Shown here: in pieces, positions 6,987-7,606 of the stretch
Layout: every line of letters starts with the position of its first letter
Position numbering within the stretch: the stretch's first letter is position 1
Assembly: GCA_003567255.1 (NCBI GenBank)
Contig: PWZW01000196.1
Coordinates: 1 to 7,606 of the forward strand
Direction: 5' to 3'
DNA: 7,606 nucleotides
From: Puniceicoccaceae bacterium
GTDB lineage: Bacteria; Verrucomicrobiota; Verrucomicrobiia; Opitutales; Coraliomargaritaceae
Notes under the pieces: generated by a model
Databases searched by the model: none
The model's input: the letters and a program-made list of their open reading frames with translations, nothing else
What the model was told of the DNA's origin: nothing
Program-made: the position numbers and the translations under genes

Positions 6987-7012
6987 TTCGGGTAAGGATT
7001 TTATCTTTGTGC
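6975..7012 (+). terminator. Weak hairpin at the end of pta
   Basis: GCGCAAAG (6975-6982) can pair with CTTTGTGC (7005-7012), eight pairs including one G-U, around a 22-base loop that contains the pta TAG stop. No T-tract follows on the plus strand, so it is a poor intrinsic terminator. It is nevertheless the only structure I can find in the 30-base gap between these convergent genes, where transcription from both sides should end. Confidence 0.15.
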
Positions 7013-7016
7013 AGGA

Positions 7017-7606
7017 CTAAAAAGCGCCCGAAAGCCAAAGGATCAAGAGTTGGGCAAGCCCGACCACAAAGCCGACGACCGCGCCCATGCGCTCGATCGT
7101 TCTGAACTCTCTTCGCGCCACGCCAAGAATGACCTCTTCGAGGTGGTCCAGGTTGAAATTGTTGATATTTTCTTCCATGGCATCCCGAATATGAAAGTCT
7201 TTTTCAAACTGAAGTGCCACCCGTTCGAGGAGGGGCCGGGCTTCTCGCCTAATCTCTTCTGCGGCGATCTCCTCAAGGGTGGTGAGCATACGGTCACTCA
7301 CAAAACTACCTAGCAGCGGGACCGCTTTCAGCCTCGGCGCGATTCGTTGCCAGACGAGGGTGTGTGCGGTCGTGGAAAGGTGGGCATCGAGGTCAACTTC
7401 CCGTATTTTGTTGACGATGAGGTGTTGTTGAAGGATTTCCCTTTCAATCACCTCAGCAGCTTCGACCGCGAGTTGTTTATGCCTGCGGGGAATCAGTCCT
7501 TGCCAGGTTAAAAACAGGATTTTCTTCGGTTGGCGCGGATAGAAAAGCATTTGAATAGCAATCCAATTAGTCAGCCAACCAATGAGAGCGGTAATAAAAG
7601 GAGTTA
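7017..7606 (-). CDS. DUF445-family membrane protein (5' end beyond the window)
   Basis: Function unknown; the family includes Bacillus YheB and E. coli YjiN and consists of membrane-anchored, helix-rich proteins. Reading on the minus strand, the frame stays open from the window edge to TAG at 7017-7019, giving about 195 visible residues. The first ATG (7548-7550) is not the true start: in-frame codons upstream of it encode the family's hallmark N-terminal membrane segment ALIGWLTNWIAIQMLF, which includes that Met. A charged, alpha-helical middle follows (for example LEEIAAEEIRREARPLLERV), and then the conserved C-terminal block HLEEVILGVARREFRTIERMG and a final membrane helix (VVGFVVGLAQLLILWL). 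Both ends are thus in the membrane, with the helical body between them. It converges on pta with a 30-base gap and is probably unrelated to acetate metabolism. Only the first residues are missing if the family layout holds. Confidence 0.82.
   Translation of the reverse strand, partial: TPFITALIGWLTNWIAIQMLFYPRQPKKILFLTWQGLIPRRHKQLAVEAAEVIEREILQQHLIVNKIREVDLDAHLSTTAHTLVWQRIAPRLKAVPLLGSFVSDRMLTTLEEIAAEEIRREARPLLERVALQFEKDFHIRDAMEENINNFNLDHLEEVILGVARREFRTIERMGAVVGFVVGLAQLLILWLSGAF

Overview
The window holds a compact block of housekeeping genes from a bacterium of moderate GC content. Three plus-strand genes are complete and certain or nearly so: clpB (protein disaggregase), ackA (acetate kinase) and pta (long-form phosphate acetyltransferase). 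A fourth, between clpB and ackA, is a clear EntD/Sfp-type 4'-phosphopantetheinyl transferase. A minus-strand DUF445-family membrane protein gene converges on pta and runs off the right edge. I see no mobile element, CRISPR array, tRNA or rRNA, and no atypical stretch suggesting recent transfer. Protein style and gene content fit a Gram-negative-type bacterium. A Verrucomicrobiota/Opitutae-like source is my guess from general resemblance of the ClpB and long Pta, and it is weakly supported.

Layout: 1-107 is an AT-rich clpB leader containing a 12-codon ORF with the only good Shine-Dalgarno sequence there; it overlaps the clpB start out of frame. clpB is at 108-2714. A 41-base gap with a small hairpin precedes the phosphopantetheinyl transferase (2756-3448, GTG start). 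An AT-rich 117-base gap (3449-3565) is the best place for an ackA-pta promoter. ackA is at 3566-4783 and pta at 4806-6986. The 22-base gap between them is exactly bridged by an 8-codon ORF that shares bases with the ackA stop and the pta start. After 30 bases the DUF445 gene follows on the minus strand (7017 to beyond 7606).

Functionally, AckA and Pta form the reversible acetyl-CoA / acetyl-phosphate / acetate pathway: ATP generation during overflow or fermentative metabolism, or acetate activation in reverse. The phosphopantetheinyl transferase uses CoA to activate carrier proteins. ClpB, with DnaK, rescues aggregated proteins after stress. No shared process links all four; this looks like ordinary core-genome clustering with one real operon (ackA-pta).

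The most interesting signals are about translation. Both clpB and pta lack a well-placed Shine-Dalgarno sequence, and each has a short ORF ending over its start codon, suggesting termination-reinitiation. clpB also keeps a GTG at the position of the E. coli internal start for the N-terminally truncated isoform. I found no convincing undescribed multi-gene system.
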